From Spodoptera frugiperda (taxonomy: Eukaryota; Arthropoda; Insecta; Lepidoptera; Noctuidae), in assembly GCF_023101765.2 (NCBI RefSeq), contig NC_064236.1, forward strand, positions 62,001-126,000: DNA of 64,000 nucleotides. Reading direction: 5' to 3'. The position numbers and the translations under genes are program-made. Position 1 is the stretch's first letter. Every line of letters starts with the position of its first letter. Shown here in pieces: positions 1 through 13,100 of this stretch. Under the pieces are notes generated by a model that had not been told where the DNA came from, made no database searches, and saw nothing but the letters and a program-made list of their open reading frames with translations.

Positions 1-925
1 GTGCTGACTGCGCAACCAACTACGTGACCGCACTCACGACAACACTTGTCATTGCATTTTCTATTTCAAAAGCAACGCGACAAAGCATTATTGGTGGTCT
101 ATCAATTTTTTTTTAATCTTTATCATTTTTTATTTGCCCAACCACAGCAACCACTATAAGTACTACAACCATGTCAGGTGCAACTAGACCTGTGCACAAT
201 TGCACATAGGTACATGTTTCATATTGTCCATTGTCATCTGCTTCAGTAGTCCAGCGTGTACAGCTACAGGTGGCAGTGCCTGTGTACACGCGCTTCCGAA
301 CAAGAAAACGTTTACCGATATACTTATGAATCAACGTACACTTAAGTAGAAATTGTATAATGTATATATGATTTGCATCATCGAATAGGTGATGCAATTC
401 ATTGAAGAACCTTTTACGAACGAATACATTCACCCTAGAATGTTACCTAGCTATCCCTGATGTACCTAGTAGCTGTCCACTGTCGATAATGTAATTAATT
501 AAGTACTTAGGCTTCTGCTTCGTGTCGCAGAAGAGTTTATGTCCGCATGCCATGCCAAGAGCATCGGTTGGTCAAACTATTTCAAATATTTCTCGCTCGG
601 GACGTCACTGGGGATGTTGTCTCTATTTTCCTTTGTCATTGTTATCAAAAGAAATCGAAAGTTAATTTGAATTGTAAACTTTGTTGTTTCCTGTACAACT
701 CTGTAACAACTCTTGTTGGTTACAAATTGTACATTGTTCTCGTTGTTATTTGGTTTTGACCTTCCTCCTGCGTCCTCTTTGACCTTGAGTGTAACCCACC
801 ACGCTTCTGGTGCAAACAACTTACGCGTAACGGACGCACCCTACTTTTTCGCGCGCACACAATCTGCGCTGCGGCTGGCAAGTGTTGAATCGTTCGTTCA
901 ACCATTCACTGGTTCGGTCGCGCGC
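1..925. other. Upstream intergenic sequence, no gene recognised
   Basis: Only short open frames without homology or splice support occur here, on both strands. Composition is moderately AT-rich and becomes GC/CpG-richer after about 820, towards the LDH promoter. No repeat family was recognised. Confidence 0.5.
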
Positions 926-960
926 GATAAAAGTGGACCGGTGCGGTGCGCTCATTCAGT
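926..960 (+). promoter_or_regulatory. Core promoter of LDH isoform A: TATA-like box plus TCAGT initiator
   Basis: A TATA-like GATAAAAG (926-933) is followed by TTCAGT at 955-960, matching the arthropod initiator TCAGT, with the A at 958 about 30 bases downstream of the box. That spacing is canonical for TFIID promoters. The transcript would then carry a 5' UTR of about 154 nt before the ATG at 1112. The surrounding 840-960 is CpG-rich. Seen: motifs and spacing. Inferred: actual start site. Confidence 0.55.
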
Positions 961-1111
961 TCCTTGATTCCTTCAGTCAATCGTTGACAGTGGAAGAGTG
1001 AAGTCGCGTCTTTTATTTACGTTTTCGTAGATCGCTTTTATCTACGTGAAAGATAAGTTTGTGTATCGATAATTTAAACAGTTTTGTTGTACCTCGTCGA
1101 GAATTCCGAAG

Positions 1112-1157
1112 ATGGCGGAGAATAATTGCAACAACCACAGCCTCGAGAACGGCGACG
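1112..1157 (+). CDS. Ldh: LDH coding exon 1 (isoform A first exon)
   Basis: Encodes MAENNCNNHSLENGD plus the first base of a Gly codon, then a GTGAGT donor at 1158. Phase 1 matches exon 2 exactly, adding a 17-residue polar N-terminal extension before the canonical Met. It lies about 150 nt downstream of the TATA-like/initiator pair. Non-catalytic; its function is unknown. Confidence 0.82.
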
Positions 1158-4100
1158 GTGAGTTTATGGTGTTTGCACAATTATAAAGTGTGGCAGGCAT
1201 TGGCGGGCGATGCAGGTTGCACTTTTAATTTGTGAAGCATCATTATTTTGAACATAAATAGCTTTCCTTATGCACCAATACACTCAAGGTGATTAACCTT
1301 CACTATAAAAATAAAAACAAGTCGTTAAATAATTTTCCTTACACGTCCCATGCATTTAAGGAAAACTAATGATTGCATTAGTTGCAATAATTAGTATATA
1401 GAAGTACCCAATCTATCTTTCACAATATACGATTGTATTGTATTGTACAGGTGCTTCGCCTGCATACTGATCAATAATTGCAGAGAAATGATGACTAGAA
1501 TCCTTGAACTAGTTACACGTAAAGGCTAGTGGTTAGATAGGTTCAATATTTTCCTGGACAAGTGGACAACTGAACTAAAGAAAGTGCTCCATAATATACT
1601 AGTGTAGTAATGTTTCACATTAAGTAATGCCACGCACACGTACTGTATACACGGCGGTGGGACGTCTTATTCAATCTTAGCGACATCTTAAAAAATCAGA
1701 CTTAACATTGAATAACTTGGGATATAGTTCTTAGTTTGGTACGTATAGTGTTAGACCAAGGGGGACGGGGGCGATGCTGTTGGTTGCTCGAATAAATTAC
1801 AACAAATGGTACGAAAGCAGAAGCTTCGACTCGTACTTGTTTTGACAATAATGATTGTAAATTAGTTTATAATGTAAGTAACCAAGTTTGTGTACCTTTA
1901 GTTACTGACGAGAGCCCCGCGGTTTCACGCCGACCTCTGTAATGTGCTAAGTGTGACTCTACAAACGAAACTAAGTAGATAAACGGTCCTGCGAGATTGC
2001 TACTTAGTTGAAAATAATGAACTATCACAGATTGTAAAATGCTCATTGATATAATAATGGTCTAGGACCTGACATACCCTAGTGGAAGCGTAAGTAGGGT
2101 GGTAGAGTAATGAGGCCTAATAATGGGTAACACTCATTCACTCATGACCGTGCCTGCATCGTGGATAGGATCACGCAGGCACGGCGATACACCGCACCAA
2201 ACTTCAACCGCCCGAGGCAGCTCGCTGCGATGGCAGATTATGAGGACCTCTTTACCAGAGAGCCGCTAGTTCTCTTTGGTATAACCGTGCTCCATTAGAG
2301 CCGCTTCGGCCGTTCTTAATGTAATAAATGAATAAATGTGCCAACTGTTAAATGAGTGAGCAAATGAAGCGTGTAGTGTTCCTGCCCCCCCCCCCCCGTG
2401 TAACTTGCCACAAGACTGCTGCTGCACTGCTGACCAAGTGTTGGCCTCTCGGATGGCCACGTCAGCAGGTTGGAAGCGACCCGCATCCAGTGGCTCCTTG
2501 TGACCCATTTATGTATATACAAGGTCGTCTTTCAGCTTTATAAGTTAAGTATTATACTAGCTACTTAGGCCACAGAATAATAAGTAAACTTAGGTATTCC
2601 GGTGCAGTTTCACCCACTGCTCGGCTCCTATTAATCGTAGCGTGATGTTTAAGGTTAGCCTTCTCGGATAAATGAATCAGTGGTTGCAGAGATTATCGCG
2701 TTCTAGAAACAAACTCTTCAACATTTGTTTAAAAAAAAGTTTATATACAATGTGATAGGGGTAGGACTTCTAACCCGTTAAGGCTGAGTACTACATCTAA
2801 TTTTATCGAATAAAAAAATAATATGCTATTTTAATATTTTTTTTACTTTATGTGATATCAAAGGTTGTATGACAACAAAAATAACAAAACGGTAGCTAAT
2901 ATAACCTTGGCTAACTAATTCATTACTTTTTTCATATGTTTGATAATGTTTTGGTGAGAAAAAAAAAACATTTCTGAATTAATTTTACCAAAAAAATTGC
3001 TATATTTCAATATTTTCAATTGGGCGTTCAACCTCCTTAACGGGTTAGAAGTTCCACCCCTGTCACATTGTATAGGCAATGTCAAGACAAGACATGTACA
3101 TTTACAAGTATACAATATATAATATGTATGTACATTTAGGTAGGTATACACCTGGTATTGTCGCCTATACATTACACATCGATTTTGTCTTGGTTTGCGA
3201 CCTTGACTTGACCTCCGCCAGGACATTGACCCCTCTACCATTGATCAGAGAAATTCTTACTTACTCGTGTACCTTAGTTTCCAATTCGATATTTCAATAA
3301 AATATTTTTACTAGACAATTAACCCTTGTAACCTACATAGTGCAAACTTATTTCAAATCAAAATATAAAAACGAAAAAGAATTTGACTTTTATATAATAG
3401 CTGTTGTCCGCGAGTTTGCTCGCGGATAATGACTCCAGCAAGACTTTGAGTTTCTATGCTTTTCTAAAATATTTTTTCCAAAATTAAAGTTACTCCTTAG
3501 TACAGGCATAGATCAAAGATTAGACAAAACAAACAGATGGACAGATTTAGGTATACGTAATGTAATAAAACGTACGCAAGTTACATACAGTTATCACGGA
3601 TTATTGACACACCGTCTAATATACTACACGTAACGTAAATATTCATATGCATACAGAACAGCGGTTATTACAAACGGACACTTCCATTTTATTGACTAGG
3701 GTAGATTGAATTGACCAATGTAATGTCAACTATCAATTGATGAGACAAGTATATACATATTATTATGTATAATTTATTTAACTTATTACACTCGGAAGAT
3801 AAAAGTTTTCTAAAGAGACTGCGTTTATAGACCGTAAGCCACCGAAAGATTTCCGTGACCAATTGCCTCTCTCTCTCAATGGCTACGACCAGTCAGGCCC
3901 CGGACCCGCGGGTAGCAGGCGACGCAGCCTCTATGGACAGTATGGGCGCTGGTTACAGAGGTGCGCCTTTAATTTTCCAAGTTAATAGTTGTTTATATTA
4001 TCTACGGAGGTACACGTGTATTTTGTAATTAGTAGCCACTTTATTGCATGCCCATTGTACGTGAAAACCTAAATTTAGGAACAGGAAAACTTGATGCTTT

Positions 4101-7100
4101 TTATCGAACGTGCTCTCTGGGACTGCGGCTGTTTATGGATTATATTATAATTGTGTGTATTTGTGAAACAGTTTAGCTTCCTCCTAGATATAACTCGCCA
4201 AGTATTGACTGAGACTGCGGCAAGTGTGAGCAGTGTGGGAGCGTGCGCCGGCGTCGATACGTTCACCTTGCACCTGTCAGTCAGCAGACTAGACAGGGAA
4301 TGCACAAATGCACCGTTTCATTGAATCTACCTACTGTTTCGCCTTCGTTTTGCACTGTATAGCTAAATATGTAAAGTTTATTGAACCGGAAGGGCAGTCA
4401 TTCCATAAAAGCAAGTAATGCAATATAACCTTTTCCTTGAAACCACTTTAATTCCACAATTGTGATGATCCGAGGTGGTTACACACTGTATGTGTGCGGG
4501 CTGCATATTGTCACCAATGAAACGATGATGTCGACCGGCGGACGTAACCAGCGCGTGAGACACTCAAGCTCCGCAGCGTCGCGCGCCGGGGCCATGTAGT
4601 AATGTACAAGTTGGAGCAGATTGTGCAAAGCACTGCACCGCTTTGTCCACGCATACAATAAACTGTGCGATGTGCGATGCACGGTGTCTGTATCTCAAGA
4701 GGAAATACATTGGGGGAAAAACTTGCCGTAAAAACGATGACGTCACCATGTTCATCGTTACACAGCGTAATTGCGAAGGTCGCGGGCGCTGTAGCCTGCG
4801 CCTGCGCCGCGCGCCGGCGCCGCTCGCAGACTGACATCTGCTGCCGAACTATGAGGCGGCTAGTTCAAAGTGTATTCATAAGTAACCTAAAAAGATCTCG
4901 ACAGAAAAATTTGATAATATCGTCTCGTATTAATTTATTGCTAGGCAAGATGGCGACGGTGGGCAAGCTGCTGCAGGCGCGCCAGGAGAAGGTGGTGGAC
5001 ACGGGCAACAAGGTGACCGTGGTGGGGGTCGGCCAGGTCGGCATGGCCACCGTCTTCTCACTCCTCACGCAGGTTAGTGGCCAGTGTTGTTTGATTGCGA
5101 GGTCTTTTTTGGATCCGAAGAAGTTTTTCGTTTTAATCGTATTCATATTATTAGAATACAATAGGTAAAATGTATATAGCAACAGGCCAGGATGCGCATG
5201 TTCCTTCCTCGCCTGGCAATAAATAAATACGATATAAATAGACACATGTATGTTGTTTGTACGTACATTTTCCGCCAAGCGATCCAATTGCTGAATGTTT
5301 GTTACAACGTACATCGCCGGCCGCCCGGCAGACGACATCCACGGCTGTACTGTATACACAAGAGGAGAGTTCGATATCTCCACGCTTGGCAGACAGGTTG
5401 GAGATTGCAGTTTAAATGATTATTTAGAGAGACCGCTGCTGTACGGTTACCTACTGAACTATATTATATAGTATTGCACTATATTTCCGTACAAAAATGT
5501 GGATGTTTATATTTCCCAACGCTACAAATAATAAAATCACTGACTGAATGTTAGAGCTTCGCTTGCCCTTTGCTTAATAAAAATATTTGTGTTTTATGGT
5601 GTACAATGAAGTTTTCTGATCTTAATGGAATTAATTGGCTGACTAGTAATGGCTGGCTTCTTGTAAGTCGAGTAATCTGTCAACAGTCAATTCTAAAGTC
5701 GAGTACAGGTAATGCCATTAGGCATGGGCTCTGGATTAATGCCCGATGTAAATACAAAGAGTCGCTCGCGGGACTTTACGAGAAGTGTTGTAAATTGTAA
5801 TCATAATAAGTATGTACCTCTGTCCACCCCTGATGGGATACACACAGTCTCCACAACTACAAGAGTGGCACACGCCGTGTAACTCGAGGCAATTAAGGTG
5901 AATTGCATCAGCCACATCACAGACATATCATACACTCGTCACTAAGCAAATAATTATATAATACTTAGTTTTCCTTATTTATAATTTGTATTTACTCGTT
6001 ATGTTACGTTTTTTTATGTCTCCAAGAGGTGGGCAGCTCCTCCTTGCCTCGCGTTCTTCAGTGCCGAGGGTCACTTAGCTCGGTCACTAGCAACACTTTC
6101 ACTTACAATCTCTCTCTATCCGTTTCTGTGTACCTCTGGCGCTGTGAATATTAGGATCTAGTTCTGTGGTGACCCAACCTCGGGGACCGACGTATCGGGC
6201 TACGACCACGGCTTTTTTGAGTATAACAAGTCGTCCAACTCCTTGTTCAACTGGCTGATTTGGCCCGATCTCTCTGTGTTCCCCGGGCCGTGGGCCGTGA
6301 CTCATGCAGGGCCGCTACGCAGTAGGTGCGTGGAAGGGAAACACAGCACATGTGTACATACAACATACATAGCTTCAGTACCTAGTGTTGGTAGTAACAT
6401 AAGTTAATCATCATCATGACGTCATCCTAAATACCATTTTTTTGAGAATTGACAAAGCTAAAATCGTACATTACATAGCTAATCATACATAGCTTTGACG
6501 AATAATTGTAATTAATCTAAACTGCATCGAGTGGTGTACTTGTCTGGACAATAGTCAACTTACAAGTAATTATTTTAATTGGAAGCGTGTAATTCCCGCG
6601 CCGCCGGCTTACTACTCCCAAGTGTTTGCCACTCGACTATATTTGCAGTTTGCTAATAACAAAGGTAAATACTACTCCTATTTGTTCTACGTATGACATA
6701 CCTAAGAAAACAGTATGTAGATATCTAAAATAGTTTTTTTTTCTATCAATGTGTTACTAGTAGACGACAATGGTCTGTAAAAGCAAGGTAAAGACTGATG
6801 TAAAAGACTAGTTTATAAATGACAATGATCTTGCGCCAGCACTACCCGCCTTGGAAGCAACAACAGCTATTTAATAGCATTTTGTTAAACGTTTGTCCTT
6901 GCAGCTTATGTAAAATTGCCAAAATACGTCTTATTGATGAGTTTCGTCTAGTCTCTAGATGTTTCTCAATAAAACTCTTGAGGCAACTCTGTATGAGTCA
7001 TGACGCTATGTGCAAAGAAACGCATTAGACAGAACAGATGTTTTGCAATATTTTTAGATTATCATACGGATAGCAACCACATATTGACGTCAATGTGATA

Positions 7101-10100
7101 TGCAACACTTTACCATTGCGAATGGACTGTCTAGTGTCTACGGTTCGATACAGAAAGTTGTTACACATAGGTGCGCAGGACGCCAGCCCTTTATTCCGTT
7201 TGTTTTCTTTGTTGATAGATTGGCATCCTTCTAGTGTGGCAATAAAATTGAAAACCTTTCGAAGACTTGATAGTTTCGCGTAACCAGAGGTACGGGATAC
7301 CGGTACCTACCTATTGTACATGTAGAGCACGCCTCATTAGCTTACATTAAACCTATACCCAGGGTGTCCCTGAAGTCGACGTCCAATAGGCACCAGATGA
7401 CAGGCAATGTTCCAACTGTCCTATCCATCAGAAAAATATAAAATTCTAGGTCCTACAGTTTTTAAATTACAGTGACTTATGTGTTAGAATTCATAAACAA
7501 TACTTGAGTGACAGCTGGTACTATGCGTCCTTTAAAATGAACGCACAGCTAAGGCTAAGCCTGCTAGCTGTTTTAAGCAACGCATAGCTATTGTCAGTGA
7601 CAATAGACCACATGTCATTTTATGTTTTTATATTATATGTTTTTAAATATTTTTTGCTACCAAATGTATGGTTTCCCATACGGTATACCTAGGTAGCTAA
7701 ACCAACATAGTGTATCGATATCCCGATACCAAAATATCGAGTAGATGTAGATCAGTAGTTGTCAGAGTGATACAATGCAATACGAATTAAAAGAGTGCGG
7801 TCACTCGGTGCAGAGTGCTGGCTCCTGGACCAGCGAGCTATTAATGTGGCCGACTGTTGATGAGCCGAACATAAATACTGACGACCAGTGCCAGATGGAG
7901 GCGACGCGGGGCCCGTGGCAAATGCGAAAATGGGGCTCTTGTGTTACGTTGTCATTTTCACAATACTTCGTAGATTTGTATGTAGATCGATTGTTTAAGT
8001 ATTTCTGGATGAATTAGCATGATTATTTTTTTTGTTCGGTAGGGTTTAGTTTCAAATCAGTTACGTGGTGAGCATCAGACGATGAGCCCCTCAAATTGTA
8101 AGCACATATAATGTGTACCCTGACAATTTCATAAAGTTCTACACTATCCGTTGGTAGGCAATACAATTAATAAAAGATATGTTTTTGTTATTAAATTTAT
8201 ATTTTTGGTTTATGGTTTTTGAAGACGGTTTTTGTTGATTTGGGCACAGACGCGGGGCCCCCATAGGGCGCGGGGCCTGTAGCATTTGCTGTCTCCTGCT
8301 ACATTGCTAATCCGGCCCTGCTGACGACTGCAACTACCGGGCCGCGGCAGGATTGGCCTTCAACTAAACAAGTGATGTAGGAATTAATATACATGCCTTC
8401 ATAATTTTGCTCCCATCTAGTGAGCCATCTAGTGAGCCTGTTTAGAACTATCAAAATTGCCGTACTTACTTATAAGAAAAAAAGGTTTAAGTAAGTAAGA
8501 TTTACTGCGCATATCTTAAATTATATATATTTTTTTTAATTTCTAATGAATTCACTTTATTAAATGATGATCACCAACAATTACAGTATTACAATTGCAA
8601 GATAGTTTCACCAGAAAATAAGGTTTTGTGATACATATAACAGATATTACCATCTACATATTCCTCTATTGATTGACGAATACCTAAGTATATACCTTTC
8701 TGTAACGGAAACATTTATTTATTTTATGACGTTCTTATTTAAAATTGCGAATGCGAATGTCAAAAATGTGCAAATATTCGCGGATGCGAATGCAAATATT
8801 GGTTACATCACTAACAAGTAGTAGCTAGCATCTACCTGCGGGTGGGTAGCGTGGAGGTGACTCTTTGTGACAAGGTACTTGTATCTTGTATCTGCTACCC
8901 ATTCGGGCAGTATAAAGAGTGATCAAGTCATGTGCATGATGACGTAACGTTTGGTTGTTCAATAAAGTGCAGCAAGTATCGACGGTAGATATGATAAAGC
9001 TATCAATGATTAAAGCATTAAATCCGTTTCTGTTACTTAGTACAAAGGTTTTGTCAACTCCCTCCGATGTCATTATAGATGGATTTGTATATTTGTGATG
9101 TATGATAATTATAATGATTTACACAACCAATAGTAATATATTATATTCAGATGTCTCCATCCATCTCCCAGGGTACTCCCAGTCTCGTGTCCCCTGGATG
9201 GCACAGGGAGCGGCCACAGAGGTTCCCTCTCTCGATCCCGCTTCACCTCCGCGTGATTCCGAAACTCTCCGCTTCTGCCTTCACTATACGCCACCAGATT
9301 ACTCGAGGGCGGCCATGCTTCCTTTTCCCATGGGGGTTCCAGTTCAATATTTGCTTAGGAATATGGTCGGGACCCCTTCAAAGTGTATAGGCATTTTTTC
9401 TCTTTTTGAGGGGGAAAAAATATTCAGCTACTGTTTCCACATGCAGTGAGGCGAGAGGGAGTGCCAAACTCTTACTGACTAGAAACAACCCCGTTCCTAG
9501 TCCCGGCACCCGTAGTCCCGGCACCCGTAGTCCCGGCACCCGTGGTTAGGTCGAACAGACGCCTACCAGTCTTTAGACAGCGAACTGCTTCAGCCACTGA
9601 AATCTAATACCACTTTTGCCACTGCGAACATTGTAACTTAACTTAACATTGTAACGTAATTTAACTTAAACCAATGTTTCCACCCAGTTACCTATAACTT
9701 CGTGGTACATATATAATATCACCTTTATTACAAAGTGTACCCTAAAATTAACATTTTGTCTTTTCATGCACAGGTTTGTACTAGGATTTGACCATCGACT
9801 TGTTAACTTGCACGGTGTGTGTTTTCAGTCGATTTTTAGCGACTAAGTAGGCACATTATGTAGGTAGGGTACTTTTATTAGAGAAGGGGGCACACTGTCA
9901 CAATAGCCAGCTCACAGCTCGCGTATTGTACTCCACTCATTCGCGGCGTGATTGGGCTGTCTCTCTAATCTTATCGGCGACTACTCGGAAACTGATTATA
10001 CAAATGACGGCGACACACCCCGACCGATTACTGACAGAGCATGCTGTTAATCTGTGTACAAATAATATCACCATTTTGTGTGTACCCGCGGTTCCACGGT

Positions 10101-13100
10101 CACACGGCTATACAAGCAGACATGTGTGCAGTCCAACATTTACTTCTATATGCAACTTTCTGAATAACTTTCGGAAAATTGCTTCGTACCAGTGAACAAA
10201 AAACCGGCCAAGTGCGAGTCGGACTCGCCCATGAATGGTTCCGTAGCAGCAAGTTGATGACGTTATATAAAAGTTGTAAAATAACTTGGTTTTACATAGT
10301 GTTCGTATGAACGACAAAATTATATTTGCGTTTTTGGAAAATGTATTTTCTATTAAAAACTCATAATGATATCTTGTTCAAACCAATTTTCGTTGAAAGT
10401 TTCCATTAAAATCTGCAGCATTTTTTTTTTAGTTTTCTCACTCTCTTATTTTAACAGTTAGAGGGGGGGTGGGGGCAATAATTTATCCACTTTGGAAACG
10501 TCTATCTTTCAAACGATTGATTTTGAGGAAAAATTATTTCAGGAACCTTAATGTCTTTTTTTAAATATTCTTTATATCAGTTACAATAATGGAGCCTTAC
10601 CTTTAATTTATAAATTTTTATTCGAAAATCGAATAGCAGTTACCAGAATACATCACAACTATGTTCTACAAAGTTTCATCTATGTAGGCCCAACAGTTGC
10701 GGAAATAAATGGCTGTGACATACGGACGTACAGACAGACATAACGAATCTATAAGGGTTCCGTTTTTTGCCATTTGGCTACGGTACCCTAAAACGTTGCC
10801 GTAGCTTTGTCAAAAGAACGCTACATGGATACCGACACGATATTACTCCAGCCACTTGTGCACTAGACAATAGACGTTCATACTTAATAGAAGCAGGTGT
10901 GCAGTGTGCAGTGTGCACTACTGTACGCTTATTTTCCAATTATAATATTATATAAAATATATATGTATGTACACATGTGCTGTGTTTCCCTTCCACGCAC
11001 CAATATTATATAAAATATATAATATTATATAATTTTAATATCCATACAAAAATATAAGTAGCTGTAATAAGCACGCAGCACGCAGTACAATGTTACCTGA
11101 CTCGATTCACACATCGAACCACACAGGGGTTACACGCGTAGTACAGTCTGTGGTAAAGTGCCGGGCGAGTAGATACAAACTATCCTTACCCCGGCCTCTA
11201 CCATCGCTGTATCCATTCCAATCAAATAGCTAGAGAGTCGTGCGGACGGTAGAGCCCCGGAATTTTAACGCATACTTCCCGTTCCGTGAGATTTTATATC
11301 AAAATCTTAGGAGATGCCTACGTCATAGGAACTTTATGTAGCAAAGTCTCAGTCCAATCGGCTTAAAATTGCCAAAGATTCGCTCCTATTGTATCCCGTA
11401 TTAGCGTCGACTGCGGGGCCCCTGTATGCCTCCATGTCACCCGTGTGTCAGGTAGCAGTCGCAGTGGTCAGTAGCTGGTGGCAGCAGCCGGCACCACCGG
11501 CAGACTGTACAGTTATTGTGATTGGCCATTATTGCACCTGATGGCGTTACCAATACAACGCAAATTGGCGTAAAGTGTACCGCCTGTCATAAATATGAAA
11601 TAATACGAACCTATGTATAATGATGTTACAAATCTATTTCTATTGCACCGTTTTGCAATACCTGTAGTGGTTTTATTATTTTGATTAGAGGTTCATTTAG
11701 GATTTTGATTTAGGTTAGCGTTGCAGTTATTTACTTATATTTCTTTACGTATTTTGAACTTTTAAATAGACGCAAGTTAAACTATTTGAGGTAGGTATAC
11801 TTCAATGACAGAATAATTGTGACATCATATTGTTGACCCAGCCTATATAGATGCAACTGTAGCTACCATGTATTATGGTCTCTACAGGCCCATCGAGCAT
11901 TTTGTGAAAGTAAGGCAAAACATCAGGCGAGATAGCGGCCAAACGTCGTCGGCCCATTTAACATAAAAAAAAAACAGTAGTAAGTACTATAACAGTAGGT
12001 ATTTCGTAGAGTTTTTTCTATTTTACCCGAATATTAATTCGAAGAGAATGTACATTCCCTTACCATTGACAGACGTGACCAATACTGTTCGTAAGTAAAT
12101 AAAATGAACAAGGTACGATACGGTATGGCTCCAACAATGAGGTTTATACCGTTTATAACGATGTTTCGCCGCAATGGCCGCACCATTCGCACACGATGAA
12201 CACGATCGCACACGATCGCACAATTTTTGCCGTTCATCTTCGCAATGTTTAATGCGAATATTGCGTAATGTTGGTAGCCCTCATTGGTTCACCGTAGATC
12301 CCATGAGTTCGTTACAAGTTACGTTGGTACCAAGATCAAACATTATAAGCTTTTTAAATTAGATATTCTCAAAATTGGTAAGTTTTATCATAAAATTAGC
12401 TACATCTTATAATTGTCCACAAAAGTTACCTTTATACTTTTAAAAAAGTTTCTCACACAGTGTATGTACAGGCATTTATTGAGTTGTTTTATTAAGTAGA
12501 TCGATAGTTACCTACCTAATTAAGTATATTGGTTTTGAACTGGCTATACTACCTTTTTCATAGCCTTACCATTTTAGGGAAAATTCATTTTTGAACCTTT
12601 GATCTAAAATAAGTTTCGCTGCAACAAATGAGATCGATGGAGACTTTTGTCAAAATAGATATGCACAGATACATCTCTTCGATATCTTCGGAACAGGATA
12701 CTCACAGCAAAAAAATTAAGACCATTTTTGTAGATATTTTGAGATCTAGAAATTAGGTTTGAGGTATATTTCGATAAAACTTACGGTTTTTGAGAATGAC
12801 TCAAAAGATATGAAATTTTGACCTCAGACCCCGACCTTCAAATTATTATTTTTTATGGTAAAATAAAGGTGTTCCCCCAAAAGCTGTGTCGGAGTTTTTG
12901 TTAGTTCAATACTGTAAAATGGATCGGATTACATTATTATATGCGGGTGAAGCAGCTGGCAGCAGCGAGTTAATGTAACATCTTGCAATGGTTTATCTAT
13001 CTTGGAATGGTTTATGTTTTACCATGTTTCATGTGAATCTGGTAAATGGCACGCGCAGGCTACATTTTTTAGTCTGCGGGTAAAAGCTAGTTGATTACAG

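Noticed and set aside
6099..6305. Minus-strand 68-codon frame (starts MSHGPRPGEHREIGPN)
   Set aside because: Looks like a repeat-derived peptide, but I could not identify the family and no borders are visible.
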